The notes under the pieces are model-generated. The model did no database searches. It saw only the letters and a program-made list of their open reading frames with translations, and had not been told where the DNA came from. A stretch of DNA of 14,930 nt, from NCBI GenBank assembly GCA_029856615.1, contig JAHKLF010000014.1, positions 1 through 14,930 of the forward strand, given 5' to 3'. The position numbers and the translations under genes were made by a program. The stretch comes from Candidatus Njordarchaeota archaeon. GTDB lineage: Archaea > Asgardarchaeota > Njordarchaeia > Njordarchaeales > Njordarchaeaceae. Below are positions 13,617-14,930 of the stretch, one piece after another; the first letter of the stretch is position 1, and each line of letters begins with the position of its first letter.

Positions 13617-14270
13617 ATGCGCATTGTGCTCGAAAAGGAGTTAAATAGTATACAGAAAATGCTATTTGAAATATTTACATTAGCTAAGGAGAGTCTTTGG
13701 TACGCTATAAATTACATTTTGTACGGGAATGAGGAGGACTTAAGAAAAGTTAAGGCATTAGAAGAGCAAAGTGATTTAATTAATCTTGAGATTTTTGAGA
13801 AATGCATATCAGTCATTGCAACGCAACAGCCTGTGGCTAAGGATTTAAGATTCATCTTTACGGCGTCTAACATATCATCATTTTACGAGAGAATCTGTGA
13901 CTTGTCACTTGAAATATGTGATCTCAAACTAAGTAAACTAGACGAGAAACTCGATGCTGTTAGAAGAAATATATTGTGGATGGTTAAGAAAGTTTTGATG
14001 ATGATCGAGCTTAATGAAAATAGCCTGCGAAAAGAGAGAACTGGAGAACTGAAGAGAGAGTTAGAGGGAATAGATAGTGAAATTGATAAATTATTTGATG
14101 AAACAAGGGACATGATAATTGATTATTTGAAGGAATGTGGCGAAGATATAGAGGATGCTGTAAACATGTTATATATTATACGCTATATCGAAAGGATAGG
14201 TGACATCGTAGCTAAAACGGGATCACGGATAATTTATATAGAGAAAGGCAAACATGTTTGGATAAAGTAA
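13617..14270 (+). CDS. phoU: Phosphate-uptake regulator PhoU
   Basis: A 217-aa all-helical protein of normal PhoU length, with two PhoU repeats. The metal-binding helices show the family pattern in YERICDLSLEI (first repeat) and RYIERIGDIVAKTG (second repeat). TQQPVAKDLRFI is also typical. PhoU restrains Pst transport and, in bacteria, PhoR signalling; archaea lack PhoR/PhoB, so action on the transporter is likelier. ATG 13617 lies 9 bases after AGGTG; an upstream TTG at 13611 is less likely. The 125-base gap after pstB contains T-rich DNA (13531-13541) but no clear promoter, so cotranscription with pstB is possible. The stop is 14 bases from convergent btpA. Confidence 0.9.
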   Translation: MRIVLEKELNSIQKMLFEIFTLAKESLWYAINYILYGNEEDLRKVKALEEQSDLINLEIFEKCISVIATQQPVAKDLRFIFTASNISSFYERICDLSLEICDLKLSKLDEKLDAVRRNILWMVKKVLMMIELNENSLRKERTGELKRELEGIDSEIDKLFDETRDMIIDYLKECGEDIEDAVNMLYIIRYIERIGDIVAKTGSRIIYIEKGKHVWIK

Positions 14271-14284
14271 ATTGGTCAGCGAGA

Positions 14285-14930
14285 TTATCTGAAGTTTTTC
14301 ACCATGCTAATAAATTTCCTAACCCTTTCCATATCTACGGGATTGGTTGTTATTCCATCCCTCTTAAAATACGTCCCTACGATTGCTCCATCTGCGTACT
14401 CAAGTAGTTTTATATTCTGCGGATTAAGCCCACTACCTATTAGAATAGGCCGGATTCCGCTTTCTCGAAGAGAGAGAAGTATCTGATGATTCGGTGGCTC
14501 GCCAGTCCTAGTTCCCGTGACGATTATAGCAGAAGCTCTCCCTCTCGCAAAAGCATCCTTTGCAATTTCTAAAATAGGATAATCTCCTAACGGAGTAGCA
14601 TGTTTTACCTTTATATCTGCGAGTATAGCCAAGTTGCCGTCTAGAGATCTCAAGTATCTCAAAATAAGAGGAGCTGCTGCTTGAATTATGCCGCTGTCTG
14701 TTGAGATGTTTTCTACGTATGCATTTACTCTTATGAATCGTGCCCCTGTTACATAAGCTATGCCTATTGAGGCGATTGCACTATTCCTTAGAAAGCTTAC
14801 CCCCACTGGAATGCTGACTTCTTTTATTATCTCATGGACAATAATAGCCATTGCAGAAATTGTTGCTGGATTTTTCACTACTGGGAGATAGGGGTAATCT
14901 CCATAATTCTCAATGATAATACCGTCAACA
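14285..14930 (-). CDS. BtpA/SgcQ family protein (partial, N-terminus beyond window)
   Basis: The C-terminal 214 or so residues of a TIM-barrel protein of the BtpA family. The frame is open to the right edge, where it reads VDGIIIENYGDYPYLP, a block found near residue 40-50 of BtpA proteins. The GTG at 14878 is therefore internal and not the start. Further family-like blocks are VSFLRNSAIASIGIAY, GARFIRVNAYVE, ADIKVKHATPLGDYPI, VTGTRTGEPP and GSGLNPQNI. Cyanobacterial BtpA affects photosystem I stability and SgcQ lies in a sugar operon; the archaeal role is unknown to me. Phosphate-binding TIM-barrel features (GTRTG, GSGLN) suggest a phosphorylated substrate, by inference. Confidence 0.85.
   Translation of the reverse strand, partial: VDGIIIENYGDYPYLPVVKNPATISAMAIIVHEIIKEVSIPVGVSFLRNSAIASIGIAYVTGARFIRVNAYVENISTDSGIIQAAAPLILRYLRSLDGNLAILADIKVKHATPLGDYPILEIAKDAFARGRASAIIVTGTRTGEPPNHQILLSLRESGIRPILIGSGLNPQNIKLLEYADGAIVGTYFKRDGITTNPVDMERVRKFISMVKNFR

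Noticed and set aside
14285..14878. GTG 14878 as start of the BtpA gene
   Set aside because: Family-conserved sequence continues upstream to the window edge, so the gene is truncated by the window and the GTG is internal.
1..14930. CRISPR arrays, tRNA genes, IS elements or attachment sites
   Set aside because: No regularly spaced repeats, cloverleaf-like sequence, transposase, integrase or flanking direct repeats were found on either strand.

Overview
The window looks like a piece of an archaeal chromosome, AT-rich and tightly packed. The gene families point to a strictly anaerobic, H2-using archaeon. They include a heterodisulfide reductase core (HdrABC), a complete [NiFe] hydrogenase of the MvhADG type, ferredoxin-dependent KorDABC, an arrestin-fold protein and BtpA. 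Start signals are archaeal: strong GGAGGTGA-type ribosome sites inside operons, and TATA-like boxes about 28-35 bases upstream of first genes with almost no leader. Lineage cannot be fixed from this sequence. An uncultivated Thermoproteota (for example Bathyarchaeia-like) or a methanogen-related lineage is plausible, but that is inference.

Left half, minus strand (7448 down to the left edge): one unbroken nine-gene transcription unit. The order is hdrA, mvhD, mvhG (small hydrogenase subunit), mvhA (large subunit), an M52 hydrogenase maturation protease, hdrC, hdrB, a SdhB/TfrB-like iron-sulfur protein, and the first 47 codons of a probable fumarate reductase/succinate dehydrogenase-type flavoprotein. 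Every junction overlaps by 1-4 bases or is separated by at most 13 bases. The set reads as a flavin-based electron-bifurcating complex. MvhAG oxidises H2, MvhD passes electrons to HdrA, and HdrA splits them between ferredoxin and a higher-potential branch. Here that branch is HdrBC together with a fumarate reductase-like module.

Middle, plus strand (7541-11191): a divergent region with two palindromes, a 55-codon single-pass membrane ORF whose stop overlaps the next start (GTGA), a 124-aa protein I do not recognise, then korD-korA-korB-korC for 2-oxoglutarate:ferredoxin oxidoreductase. Hydrogenase/Hdr/fumarate reductase and Kor together would give the reductive branch fumarate -> succinate -> (succinyl-CoA) -> 2-oxoglutarate. 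The complex would supply both succinate and reduced ferredoxin; succinyl-CoA synthetase is not in the window.

Right part (11211-14930): a minus-strand arrestin-fold protein and a two-CBS-domain protein, each with its own TATA-like box; a plus-strand pstB and phoU without pstSCA; and a minus-strand BtpA-family gene that runs off the right edge. No rRNA, tRNA, CRISPR, IS element or integrase was seen. No stretch over 300 bases lacks a gene.
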